In this document: one piece after another, positions 40,532 to 51,700 of the stretch
Layout of the letters: each line of letters begins with the position of its first letter
How positions within the stretch are numbered: position 1 is the stretch's first letter
Assembly: GCA_964531095.1 (NCBI GenBank)
Contig: CAZHED010000004.1
Span: 62,001 to 126,000 of the forward strand
Direction of reading: 5' to 3'
DNA from: Palsa-1150 sp964531095
GTDB lineage: Bacteria > Myxococcota_A > Polyangia > Polyangiales > Polyangiaceae
Length of the DNA: 64,000 bases
Notes under the pieces: model-generated
The model's input: only the letters and a program-made list of their open reading frames with translations
Databases searched by the model: none
Told to the model about the DNA's origin: nothing
Program-made: the position numbers and the translations under genes

Positions 40532-41560
40532 TCGCCGCCAGTCGACCATCTTGACCTCCCGATCGGCCGCGCGAAACTCGATCGTTCGGCGCATCCCGTG
40601 CGCGTCGCCTCCAATCTGGAGGGACACCGGCCTCGAGAACGTCAGCCGGACGCTCTTGACGAGCCAGTCGTGCATGCCGCCGATCGGGTGCGTCCCCCTC
40701 CAGAGGCTCGGAATGGCCGCTATCGCACCGAGCGCGCCGCGGTCGTACGCGCGAAGGCTGATGAAGCCGGGCATCCGGTCGGCGAAGGGGATCGCTCGGA
40801 ATCGATACCCGAACTCGGGGCACGTGCCCGCCGCCGCCGCTCCGGCGGGCGCGTCGTACAGCACCGCCCCGGTCCCCGCGCCTTCGAGGCGTTGCGGCTT
40901 GCCGTCCCGGTCGACGACGAAGACTTCGTCGCCCAGGTTCTCGATGAGAAGGTGGGGGTTGCCCAGGAGGACCACTCTGGGCGCGGTTCGAAGCAAGGTC
41001 GCTGCGAGGTACCCGTAGACGCTCTTCGAGAAGCGGCGCCCCGGCCCCTTGCTCGCCTCGAGCTGGCGCTTGTAATCCTCGAGGATCATCGCGTCCCAGC
41101 CCGACCCGGCGAAGTGAGCGAGCGTTCCCTCCACTTCGAGCAGGCCATAGCGGCGTGTCGGCAAAGGCCCCGGCGTCCGCGCGAGGAGCTCGAGGCAGCG
41201 GTGGAGCTTCGGCGCGCCGAGCGCGTGGGCCCATCCGTTTCCGGTACCCACCGGCAGAATGCCCACCGTGGGACCCGGATCGGACGCGGGCGTCACCCGA
41301 GCCAGCGCGTTGACGAGCGCCACCGCCGTTCCATCGCCGCCCGCAGCGAGGACCGCGCGCGGCCGCGCGAGGGTCCGGAGCCACGCGTCGATCTCCCCCG
41401 TCGTTCTCGTGAGTCGCACCATCGCGCCCGGCAGAGCACGGGCGATCTGTACCGCCAGGCGCCGCCCGCCGCGCTTCGCGTTGGCGTTGACGAGGACCGC
41501 AAGCCCCGATCCGATGACCCCCTCGCCCGGGGCGGGCCACCGCGAGGGCGTCGCGCTCAT
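40517..41560 (-). CDS. Diacylglycerol/sphingosine kinase-family protein
   Basis: The 347-residue protein shows the DAGK catalytic core (AVLVNANAKRGGRRLAVQIA, the nucleotide-binding AAGGDGTAVALVNAL, and GILPVGTGNGWAHALGAPKL). The C-terminal beta-sandwich half includes VGYRFRAI-like strands and SLQIGGDAHGMR. Family members phosphorylate diacylglycerol, sphingosine or related lipids with ATP at the membrane. The substrate cannot be read here. The ATG at 41560 is preferred; the frame is open further to 41647 only because the upstream hexamer repeat encodes alternating Gly-His. It faces tgt convergently and sits next to a PlsC-like gene, which supports a phospholipid role. Confidence 0.88.
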   Translation of the reverse strand: MSATPSRWPAPGEGVIGSGLAVLVNANAKRGGRRLAVQIARALPGAMVRLTRTTGEIDAWLRTLARPRAVLAAGGDGTAVALVNALARVTPASDPGPTVGILPVGTGNGWAHALGAPKLHRCLELLARTPGPLPTRRYGLLEVEGTLAHFAGSGWDAMILEDYKRQLEASKGPGRRFSKSVYGYLAATLLRTAPRVVLLGNPHLLIENLGDEVFVVDRDGKPQRLEGAGTGAVLYDAPAGAAAAGTCPEFGYRFRAIPFADRMPGFISLRAYDRGALGAIAAIPSLWRGTHPIGGMHDWLVKSVRLTFSRPVSLQIGGDAHGMRRTIEFRAADREVKMVDWRRLQSV

Positions 41561-41569
41561 CGTCTCGTA

Positions 41570-41685
41570 CACGTGCCCGTGCCCGTGCCCGTGCCCGAAG
41601 GGAGAAGCTCGGTAGCCAGGCAGACGCAGCGCCCGTCTTCGATCCACGATTCCGACGACCGTTCGGGCACGGGCACGGGCACGTG
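41570..41685. repeat. Inverted GTGCCC-hexamer repeats (stem-loop element)
   Basis: 41570-41599 is CACGTGCCCGTGCCC with further GTGCCC units ending in GAA. 41662-41685 is its reverse complement, TTCGGGCACGGGCACGGGCA plus CGTG, with one hexamer fewer, so 24 bases pair perfectly. The 62-base loop is plain, unique-looking sequence. The element fills most of the 142-base gap between the lipid-kinase-like gene and the PlsC-like gene, both on the minus strand, and could act as an RNA hairpin, transcription attenuator or REP-like element. Confidence 0.75.
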
Positions 41686-41702
41686 ACTAGGGCGCGGCGC
41701 AG

Positions 41703-42422
41703 TCAAAGCGCGCTTTCTATCGTGCGTCGAACGTCGTCCATCAGGGCCTGTCGTCCCGGCTTGCCGCGCGCGGCATAGGGACGCGGGTCGACGGGGGGAT
41801 GGATGATCACCCGGACCTGAGCGCCAGGCCTCGACCGGAGCCCCTTCGCCGGGAGCGCGTCGCGCGTACCGGTCAGTGTGACGGGCAGGATCGGCAGGCC
41901 CGCCTCGAAGGCAAGATAGAAGGCGCCTTTTTTGAAAGGCAGGAGCTGGCCCGTGCGGCTTCGCGTCCCCTCCGGGGCGATCCACACGTGGGTGCCGCCC
42001 GAGAGCACGGATCGGGCCCGGTCGAGCCCGCGGATCGCTTCGTTGCGATTCGCACGATCGATCGCCACGAACCCCGACGCCTCGAGCGCCCCGCCGAAGA
42101 TCGGCACATGGAAGAGCTCGCGTTTGGCGATCATTCGGATGTTCGGCCCGATGACCTGAAAAAGCACCGGGATGTCGTACAAAGACTGATGATTGCTCAT
42201 CACGAGGTAGGTTTCGCCCGGCTTCCTGTTCTCGCTGCCCACGACCGAGAGGCCGATGCGCGCGTTGCGGATGACCGCCCGTGCCCACCGCGCCAGTCGC
42301 TCGTCGCACACCTCTTTGGTGACGCGCCGCTGCACGGCCTCCACCACCGTCGGCAGACTGATGGCCAGCGTCTCGTAGATGTTGCGCAGCGATAGGGCGA
42401 GCGACTTGCCGTCCGGACCCAT
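41703..42422 (-). CDS. 1-acyl-sn-glycerol-3-phosphate acyltransferase (PlsC family)
   Basis: PlsC acylates lysophosphatidic acid to phosphatidic acid on the inner face of the membrane. The 239-residue product contains block I VMSNHQSLYDIPVLFQVIG (H-x4-D), block II RELFHVPIFGGALEASGFVA with the FxxR-type IDRANR, block III WIAPEGTRSRTG and block IV LPILPVTLTGTRDALPA. The ATG at 42422 has AAGGTGG upstream. The frame is open to 42527, but that extension is Arg-rich and unlike the family. Since glycerol-lipid acylation is essential and other copies may exist elsewhere, I do not assign plsC as symbol. It is divergent from the giant TPR gene. Confidence 0.9.
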   Translation of the reverse strand: MGPDGKSLALSLRNIYETLAISLPTVVEAVQRRVTKEVCDERLARWARAVIRNARIGLSVVGSENRKPGETYLVMSNHQSLYDIPVLFQVIGPNIRMIAKRELFHVPIFGGALEASGFVAIDRANRNEAIRGLDRARSVLSGGTHVWIAPEGTRSRTGQLLPFKKGAFYLAFEAGLPILPVTLTGTRDALPAKGLRSRPGAQVRVIIHPPVDPRPYAARGKPGRQALMDDVRRTIESAL

Positions 42423-42566
42423 GCCAGCCCACCTTTCAGCTAACACGAAGCGTGGCCGGATGCTCTCGGTTCGAGTCCGCCGGGCTCCGCGGGAAGGACG
42501 CTTGCCCCCCGGCGGCAGATCCCACAACCCCTATGAAAGCACATCCGTATCGGCACGCGCCAACCC

Positions 42567-42595
42567 TTGCTATCGCGGTATCGGCTCCGTAGCAT
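42567..42595 (+). promoter_or_regulatory. Candidate sigma-70 promoter in the 313-base gap before the giant TPR gene
   Basis: TTGCTA at 42567-42572 and TAGCAT at 42590-42595 are 17 bases apart, each matching 4 of 6 consensus positions. They lie about 140 bases before the ATG at 42736 on the same strand. The gap 42423-42735 otherwise contains no gene that I can support; a GGTTCGAGTCC tRNA-like T-loop at about 42468 has no pairing arms, and AAGCCTTCGGCTT near 42652 makes a small hairpin. Confidence 0.3.
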
Positions 42596-42735
42596 GACCG
42601 AGGGGATCGCCTCCTCCCGATTTCTTCGCAGGATTTCGCGTGGTTCGGGGCGAAGCCTTCGGCTTTCGGACAACGCTACAGTCACCGGCGCGGACGCTTC
42701 CGAATCCGGCGCCGGGACCCTTCGCAAGGTGATGG

Positions 42736-45700
42736 ATGAGCGTGACGACCATCAAGACCGCACTCGGTCAACTGCAGGACGATCCGGACCGCGGCGAAGC
42801 GTGGAGCGAGCTTCGCGGCGCCCTTGGCGGCTCGATCGACATGGGCGCCGACGAGCTCGGGAAGCTGTTCGACGCGGCGCGTCGGGCGCACGAGAATCGC
42901 CATGAAGTGGAGGCGGTCGCAGGTCTCCTCCAGATCGAGGTCGAAGCTTCGAAGGGAACGCCGCGCGAGCCGGAGCTTCTGTCGGAGCTCGCGCGCGTGC
43001 TCGACGAGGATCTGCTCGAAGACAAAGCGGCGCTCGCCGCCTACCAGCGGCTGCTCACGCTTCTTCCCGATGACCGGCGCGCGACCGAGGCGATCGAGCG
43101 AAGCACGGCGAAGCGCGCGAAGTGGCGCGATCTCGTCGAGCGCTACGTACAAGAGGCGCATGCCTCGAGCGAGACCGCCTTCCGGAGCTCTCTCCTCGTG
43201 GGCGCCGCGGAAGTGGCGTATCGCTTCGGGCGCGACGACGAAAAGAGGCTGCCGGCGCACGAAGTCGGCGAAGTTCTCACGCTCCTCGGCCAGGCGCTCG
43301 AGCTCGATCCGAAGAGTCGTCGCGCCGAGATGCTGCTCGAGCGGTTGCTCCGCCAGGAGGAGCGATGGGACGACCTCGCAGCCGCGATCGAGCGATTCGC
43401 CGGCTCGGCGCAGAGGGAAGAGAAGGTCGCGAGCTGGGTGCGTCTCGCACGGGTGCTCGCAAAGAAGCTCAAGTCGCCGGAGCGCGCCGCCGCTGCCTAC
43501 GAGCGCGCGCTCGACGTCGCGCCCGGGCATCCCGAAGCGTCGGCGTTCTTGGCGGATCTCTTCAACGCGAACCAGATGTGGGATCACTTGGTCGCGCTCT
43601 ACGAAGCGCAGCTCTCGAGGGGCGTTCTCCGGAGCCGCGAGGAAGAGCTCGGCGCCCTCCTGCAAATCGCGATGGTCTACTGGCGCAAGCGCGCCAACCC
43701 GGACGCGGCGGAACCGTTCTTCGAGAGGCTGCGCAAGCTCGAACCCTCGCACCCGGGGATGCTCTCCTTCTTCCGCGAGTGGTGCGGCGCCCGCGGCGAG
43801 AGCGTGCGCCTCGCCACGGTCCTCTCCGACGCCCAGCGAACGATGCCGGACGGACCCGAGCGTGCAGCGATGGTCGCCGAGATCGCGAAGCTCGCCGAGG
43901 AAGGCGCCAACGCCCAGAAGGCGATCGAGCAGTGGCGCGCGCTTTTGCGGCAAGACGCAGGCAACGTTGCGGCGCGCGAGGCGCTGAAGCGCCTTTACCG
44001 CCAGGGAGCGAGCTACAACGCCCTGGCCGATCTGCTCCGTCAGGAGCTCGAGAGGTTTGCCCCCGACGACGCGGGGGCTCGGCTTCCCATCTTGCGCGAC
44101 GTCGCGGGCGTATACCGGGACCACCTCAAGAGCGACTCGGCGCTGGTCACCGTCCTGGCGCAGATCGTGGCCCTCGATCCCGGCGACCTCGCGAGCGTGC
44201 GCGACCTGGTCCGCGTCTACGAGGGCCTTCAGCGGTGGCGCGATTTGCTCACCATGCAGGCGCGCCAAGCGGAGCTCGAGACCGATCCGAAGGTCAAAGC
44301 CGACCTGTGGCGAACGATTGCGCGCCGCTGGCTCGAACAGTTCTCCAACGTGCAGAACGCCGTCGAAGCCTACGAGAGGCTGCACGTCGTTGACCGACAG
44401 GACCAGGAAGCGATCGACCGCCTGCGTGAGCTTTACGCCAAACGGCGCGCGTACAAGCCGCTGAGCGACCTCCTGACGGATCTGGCCGACTCGATGCCGT
44501 CCGGCCCCGAGCGCCGCGAGCTGTGGACCGAGCTGGCCAAGCTCGCCGCGGAACGGCTCGACATGGGGGCGCAGGCGGTGGTCCTGTACAAGCGCGTGCT
44601 CGAAGAGGAGCCGTCGTCGGCAGCCGCGCTCGACTCGCTGGAGAAGCAAGCCGAGCGCGACAAGGACTTCGCGACGGTCGCCGAGGTACTCGAGCGGCGC
44701 GCGGCGATCGCGACGACCGACGCCGCGCGCATGAACGTGCTCCAGAAGCTCGGAAGCGTCTACTCGGACCGATTGCACGACCAAGCGCGGGCGATGACGG
44801 CGTGGCGGCGAGTCCTGGCGATTCAGCCGGGGCACGCAAAAGCGCTGCGCGTTCTCCGAGACAGCTACCTGGCCGTCGGGGATTACGACGGGTTGACCGA
44901 GCTCTACGCCCAGAACGGCGACTGGGAAGGGCTGGTCGAAGTTCTGTCCGGAGCGGCCGACAAAGCGACCGCCCCCGAGCTGAAGATCGACCTCAGCTTT
45001 CGGTGCGCGGCCATCTACACCGATCGGCTCGACGCCCCCGAGCGGGCGTTCCGCAGCTACGAGCGGGTGCTGTCGGTGCGCCCGGACGACCCGCGAGCCG
45101 CGGCGGCGCTCGTTCCCCTTTACGAGAAGGACGGCAAGTGGGGAAGGCTGCCCGCCCTCTACGAGATCCTGCTCGGTCACGTCTACGACATCGACGAGAA
45201 GCTTCCCCTGCTCCACAAGCTCGTTCAAGTCTGCGGGCATCAGCTCCACGATCGCGCGGCCGCGTTTGCTTGGGCTCGAAAGGCCTATGGTCTGGCGCCC
45301 GGGCGCGAGGGCGAGCTGGCGATGTTCGAGGCGGCGGCCCGACTGTCCGACCAATGGGCGGGCTTCGTCGAGGCGCTCAACGCTCGCCTCGCCGTCGTCG
45401 AGCCCTCCGCGGACGGGGGGCGGGTCGGCAAGAAGAAGAAGAAGAAAGACCGCGAGAACGGAGAGGGCGGCCGTCGCGGAGAGGCGCGGGCGCTGCGCGC
45501 GAAGCTCGCCGAAGTGTACGCGCTCGAGATGGGGCGTACCGACGAAGCCGTCGCGACCTATCGCACGTTGGTCGAGGAGGACGACGGCGACGATGGCGCG
45601 GTGCAGACCCTCGACCGGATTCTTCGCGAGGCCGACCGGCACGACGACCTGCGCTGGCTGTTCAATCTTCGCATCGAGCGCGCGAACACGGCCATGAAGC

Positions 45701-48700
45701 TCGACCTGCTCACGGAGTGGGCGATGCTCGAAGAAGAGGCGTTCGCCGCCCCTGATCGCGCGATCGAGCTCTATCGGCGGATGCTTCAAATCGTTCCACA
45801 CCACGGCGGGGCGTTGCGCGCGCTCGCGCGCCTGCTGCGCGGCCAGGGCGACGCGCAGGGCGCAGTCGAGGTCATTGCCATCGATCGCGATCAGCGCGAG
45901 GGCGCCGACCGCGCGGCGCGCGAAATCGATCTCGCCCGCCTCCTCGCCGACCCGCTGCGCAGGCACGTCGAAGCGCTGGAGGCATGCGTGCGCGCGCTGG
46001 CGCTCGTGCCGAACGACCCACGCGCGGTCGAGGTGGTCGAGCAGCTTCTGGGCGTGCCCGAGACGCGGGCGGCCGCAGCAGCGATCCTCGATCGAGTCTA
46101 CGAAGAGACCGGGGCGGCGCGCCGTCAGGCCGAGGTGCTCGAAGTGCTCATCGCGACGACCGCGGCTCACAGCGACCGCCTCGCGCTGCATGCCCGCTTG
46201 GCCGACGTTCAAGAGCACAAGCTCGCCGACCCGTGGGCGGCCTTCGACGTGGTCGCGCGCGCCGCCCATGAGCTTCCGAGCGAGCTTTCGTTGTGGGACC
46301 GGCTGTCGGAGCTTTCGTCGAAGGCCGGGCGCGAACAGGCGCTCGTCGAAGCGATCGTGGCGGTCGTCCCACCCGTCGGACGGACGGGCTTGCCCGAGAA
46401 TGTCGAGATCGAGCTCGCCGAGCGCGCGGCGACGCTGTTCGAGGAGAAGATCGGGGATGTCGCCCGCGCGCGTCCTTACCTCGAGCGAATGCTCGACCGA
46501 CGACCGGGCAACGAGGCGGCCTTCCAGCGCCTGAAGCAAATCCTCACCACGAGCGAGCAGTGGGCGGAGCTCTCCGCGCTCTACGAGCGCATCGTCGCAG
46601 CCACGCCCGCCGCCGGCCGGCGCGCGGAGCTCTTGGCCGAGGTGGCGCTCGTCGCCGAAGAGATCACCGGCGATCGCGGCAGCGCGATTGCCTATTACGA
46701 GCGCATCCTCGAGCTCGACCCTGCGCACGAGCAGGCGATCCGCTCGCTCGACGCCCTCTACGCCGCCGAGCAGCGTTGGGACCGCCTGGCGCGGCTGCTC
46801 GAGCGCAGGTTGGCGGGCGCCGTCGGCGATGGCAGGATCGACCTCGAGCAGCAGTTGGGCGTGCTGCTGTTCACCAAGCTCGGGGACGCCGCCGGCGCCC
46901 TCGCGTACTTCGAGCACGTGCTCCACGAGCGGCCGGCGTCCGTCGAGGCGCGGCAGCTCGTCGAGAAGATCCTCGAAGTTCCCGATTTGCGCTCGCGCGC
47001 GGCCGTCGTGCTCGAGGCGGTCTACACCGACCGCGATGAAGTGCAAGACTTGGTGCGGGTCCTGGAGGTCCACCTCGAGTTCGCCAGAGGCAGCGACGAA
47101 AGGCGCGATCTGCTGCGCCGCGTGGCCGACCTTCGCGACGAGCGGTTGCGCGACGACGCCGGCGCGCTCGACGCGTTCGGGCGGCTGTTGCCGCTCGACC
47201 CGAACGACGCTCGATCGCGCCATCGAACGCTGGAGATCGCCCGCCGCCTGAAAGCGCAGGGACGCGTCGCCGGGGTGCTGACCGCCACCGCCGCCGCGGC
47301 CGGAGCGCCGATACCGCGCGCCGAGATCCTCACCGACCTCGCGCGCCTGTACGAGAGCGAGCTCGACGACGTCGTGCGGGCCGACGCCGTGTACCGCGAA
47401 GTGCTGGAGCTCGCGCCTGACGACGCGGCGATTGCCTTGCCCGCGTGCCGTGCGCTCGAGCGCATCTATTCTGCCTCGGGCGCCAGCCGGCAACTCGGCG
47501 AGATTCTGCGTCTCGAGATCAAGCTCGAAGACGACCCTGTGGCTCGTCGCGAGCTTCGCGGACGGCTCGGCGAGCTGTGCGAAACGGTGCTCGACGATCC
47601 CAGCGGAGCGATCGACGCGTGGCGAAGGCGCCTGGACGACGACCCGAACGACGCCCAAGCGCTGGCTGCGCTCGATCGATTGTTCGAGCGCACCCAAAGC
47701 TGGCGAGAGCTCGTCGACGTCTTGCGGGCGCGCGAGCGGCTGAGCGACGACGCGGACGGTCGTCGCGCCCTTCTCGTCCGTATCGCGACAACGCTCGCCG
47801 AGAAGCTTGCGGACGTGAAGGAGGCCATTTTCGCGTATCGCACCGTGGTGGACGATTTCGGAGCAGACCGGGCGTCGCTGGCGTCTCTCGCCACGCTCTA
47901 CGAGCTCGTCGATCGATGGCCCGACGTCGCCTCGACGCTCGAGGTCGACCTGGCGCTCGCGGACCGTCCCGAGGACAAGATCGCCATCCTCGCCCGCCTG
48001 GGGAGCGTTCAGGAAAAAAAACTGGGCGACGTCGCCGGTGCGATAGCGGCCTACCGGCAGGCGCTCGCCCTCGACCCGTCGCACGCCGGTTGTCGCGAGG
48101 CACTGGAGGCCATGCTCGACGACGCCGGGGCGCGACGCGATGCGGCTGCGATCCTACGCCCGCTCTACGAGGCGGACCACCTCCATCGGAAGCTCCTCCG
48201 GGTGCTCGAGATTGAGACCGAGTACGCCGAGTCGCCGCACGAGAAGCTCGTGATCGTCGCGCAGGCCGCGGAGGTCGCGGAGGGACCGCTCGCCGACCCG
48301 GTCCTCGCTCTGTCCTACGCAGCCCGCGGGTTGCGCGAGGCCTGCGCCGAGCCGGAGCTGCCGAGGTGGATCGAGCGCGCCGAGCGACTGGCGACGGCGA
48401 CCGGAAAGTACGCCGAGCTTTGCGCGCTGCTGCGATCGGTCGTGGACGAGATTCTCGATGGGGACCTGAAGCTCGAGGTCACCCTCCGGATCGCGGAGAT
48501 GGCTCGCTCGCGTCTTGGCGACTCCGCGCTTGCCAAGCAATACTACGCGCGCGCGCTCGACCTTCGCAGCGACGGTCGGCGCGCGCTTCTGGCGCTCGAG
48601 TCGCTCTACGAGGAAACCGGGGACCACCCGGCGCTGCTCGAGGTCGTCAAGCGGCGCGCCGACGCCGCAGAGAGCGACGCGGAGCGCAAGCAACTGCTTT

Positions 48701-51700
48701 TCAAGCAGGCCCGCCTTTGCGACGAAAAGCTCGGCGATCCTCGCACGGCGATCGGCGTGTACGAGCAGATTCTCGACATGGGGCTCGACGAGAACGCGGT
48801 GTCCGCGCTGGAGCGTCTCTACGCGAGCGCCGAGCGCTGGGACGACCTGGTGTCGCTGTACGAGCGGCAGATCGCCGCCCCCGGCCCGTCGAAGGTGCAA
48901 AAGGCGGCGCTCCATCATGCGCTCGGGGACGTTCTCGAGAAGCGAATGAACGAGGTGGACCGCGCCTTCGACGAGTACGCGACCGCGCTCTCGGTCGATC
49001 CATTGCATCCGCCGACTGTGGCTTCGCTCGAAGCTCTGATGTCGCGGCGTGACCACGCGGCCCGTGCGGCCGAAATGTTGGAGCCCGTGTATCTGGCCCG
49101 CCTCGACGGCCGCCGCGTTCTGTCGACGCTCGAGGCTCGGCTCGGCGCGAGCCAGGACCCCGAGGAGCGGCGACAGCTCTTGCGGCGCCTCGCGAAGATG
49201 CACGAGGAGCAAGAGGAGAACTACGAAGCCGCGCTCGAGACGACGGCGCAGCTCCTCTCCGAAGATCCCGCGGACGAGGGAACGTGGGGCGAGCTCGAAA
49301 GGCTGGCGCGAGTGGCCAACGCCGAGCGGCGGCTCGCCGAAATCTATGCGGGCGAGCTCGCCAAGATCACGGCCGACGAGCCAGCCACCGCGCGCCTGGC
49401 CAAGCGCACGGGCGAGCTCTTCGAGGCGCATAACGACGTCGAAGGCGCGTTGTCCTTCTATCGTCGCGCGCATTCGTTCGATCCCGAGGCCAAGAACGGG
49501 ACGTTCGAGGCGATCGATCGGCTTCTCCGCGTGGCGGGTCGGCCCAGGGATCGCGTGCAGCTCTATCGCGAAGCCTTGGACTGCATCCGGGACCCACGGG
49601 AGCGGTCGGCGGCGCTTCACACCATCGCGTCGCTCGAAGAATCGGAGCTTCGAGACGATTCCGCGGCGATCGAGACGTATCGCGCTGCGCTCGACGCCGA
49701 CGAAGGGGACTACCACGCTCTCGACGGTCTGACGCGGCTCTACGCCCGGACCGGGCGGTGGCGCGACCTCGCCGACCTGACGCGCCGCCGTGCGGAGCAG
49801 AGCGCCCTTCCCGAGGACGAAGCGCGCTTTCGAATGGATCTCGCCAAGCTCCTCATTCAGAGGTTGAACGAGCCGAGCGCGGCGCTCGACGAGCTTCAGA
49901 CGGTCGTCGAGCTGACTCCTCCCGGGGCGGGCGGCCCGGCCGCCGAGGCGGTCCAGCTTCTCGAGCAGATGTTGCACGAGGCGGAGCACAAGGCCCGGGT
50001 GGTCGATATCCTGCGCCCGATCTACGAGCGCGCCGACGATTGGCGCCGGCTCGTGGCGCTCAACGACGAGCGCATCGCGTTGGCGACGGACGACGGAGAG
50101 CGAATCGCGGTCCTGCGGGAGAGCGCAACGCTCTGGGAGGAGCGCGGCGGCGACCTCGCGAAGGCGTTCGACGCGATGCGGCAGTCGTGGACGATCGACC
50201 CGGAGGACGGCGAGGCGCGCGAACAGCTCGAGCGTCTCGCGAGCGCCACGCGGCGCTGGAACGATCTCGCCGACGCCTACGAGCAAGCGATCTCGAAGAC
50301 CGAGGGCCTGACCAAGCGCGAGCTTCTCGCAGCGCTCGCCGCGCTCCACGACAAGAGGCGCGACGACCCACGGAGCGCACTTGCCGCATGGGGCCGGCTA
50401 TTCGCGCTCGACGAGTCCGAGCTTCAGCCGCTCGAGGAGATGGACGCGCTCGCCACGCTGCTCAGCGATTGGAGCACGCTCGTGCAGGTGCTCACGAAGA
50501 AGGCGGATCTCGTCGCGGACGACGAGACGCGAGCGAGCATCTGGCGGCGTGTGGGCGAGGCGAAGCGGGACATGCTCGACGACCCGAGCGGGGCGATCGA
50601 GGCGAACGAGCGTGCGCTCGAGCTCGAGCCTGCCAGCGCGCACACGATCGACGTGCTCATCGACCTCCACGAGCAGCGCCAGGACGTGGCCCGCCTGGTG
50701 GAGCTCTATCGGAGGCGCGTCGATCTCTGCGATTCCAGCGAAGACAGTCTCAAGTTTCGCCTCTTGGTCGAAGCCTCGGGCCGCTTCGAGAACGATCTCG
50801 GCGACCGCCGCGAGGCGATCGAATGCCTGGTTCAGGCCCTGGGGGTCTCACCCGCCGACGCAGACGTGCTGCGCCGGCTGGAGAGCCTCTACACCCAACA
50901 GCGAATGTGGCCCGAATTGCTGGAGAACTTGAAGCTCCAAGCGAAAGTCGCGCCCGAAGAATTCGCGGCGCGGACGATCAAGAAGCGGGTCGCGGCGCTG
51001 TACCTCGTGGAGCTACAGGACCCGCAGGCCGCGCTCGAGGCGTACCGCGACGTGCTCTCGTCGGGGTTCGACGGCGAGGCGGTCGCGGCCATCGAGGGCA
51101 TCGGCGAGACCCACGACGAGCTCCGAGCGGACGCGGCGGACGCGCTCGAGCCGGTCCTCCGCGCTGCGGGAAAGCACGTCGAGCTCGCCTCCGTGCTCGA
51201 GCTGCGCCTGCGGGCGCAGACCGAACCATCCGACCGCGCCCACACGCTCCGGGCGCTGGCGGAGGTCGCCGAGGCGCAGCTCGGCGACCATGAGCGAGCG
51301 CAGACCGCTCTGCTGCGCGCGCTTGCTGAGGAGCCGCACGACGCGTCGTTGCACGGGCACATCGAGCGCCTGGCTGAGCGCGCAGGCGTGGAGGGGTGGC
51401 GCCGGTACGCCGACGCGCTTCAAGAGCGAGCGGCCGCCCTCTTCGAAGCGAACGTGGCGGGGGACCTCTTCGTGCGCCTCGGTGAAGTGAGCGAGTACAA
51501 GCTGGACGATCCGGCGCGTGCCGCAAGAGCGTACGCCGCGGCGGTGGAGCGCATGGGGGACGAACCCGCGGTGCTCGCGTGCCTCGATCGGCTCTTCACC
51601 CGTCTCGGCGACACGCGCGCTCTGGCGGACATCCTCGAGCGTCGCACCGCCGTCGAGGCGCACGCCCGCGACCAGGCCGACCTGCTCCATCGTCTGGCGA

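Noticed and set aside
42455..42495. GGTTCGAGTCC near 42468, like a tRNA T-loop
   Set aside because: The flanking bases do not pair as a T-stem and no D-arm, anticodon arm or acceptor stem can be drawn upstream. A tRNA fragment cannot be excluded but is not supported.
42682..48084. An 1800-residue frame on the minus strand inside the giant TPR gene
   Set aside because: It is a mirror of the plus-strand gene caused by GC-rich codons; it has a low-complexity Arg/Glu/Val-type composition, no family motifs and no ribosome-binding site, while the plus frame shows clear TPRs.
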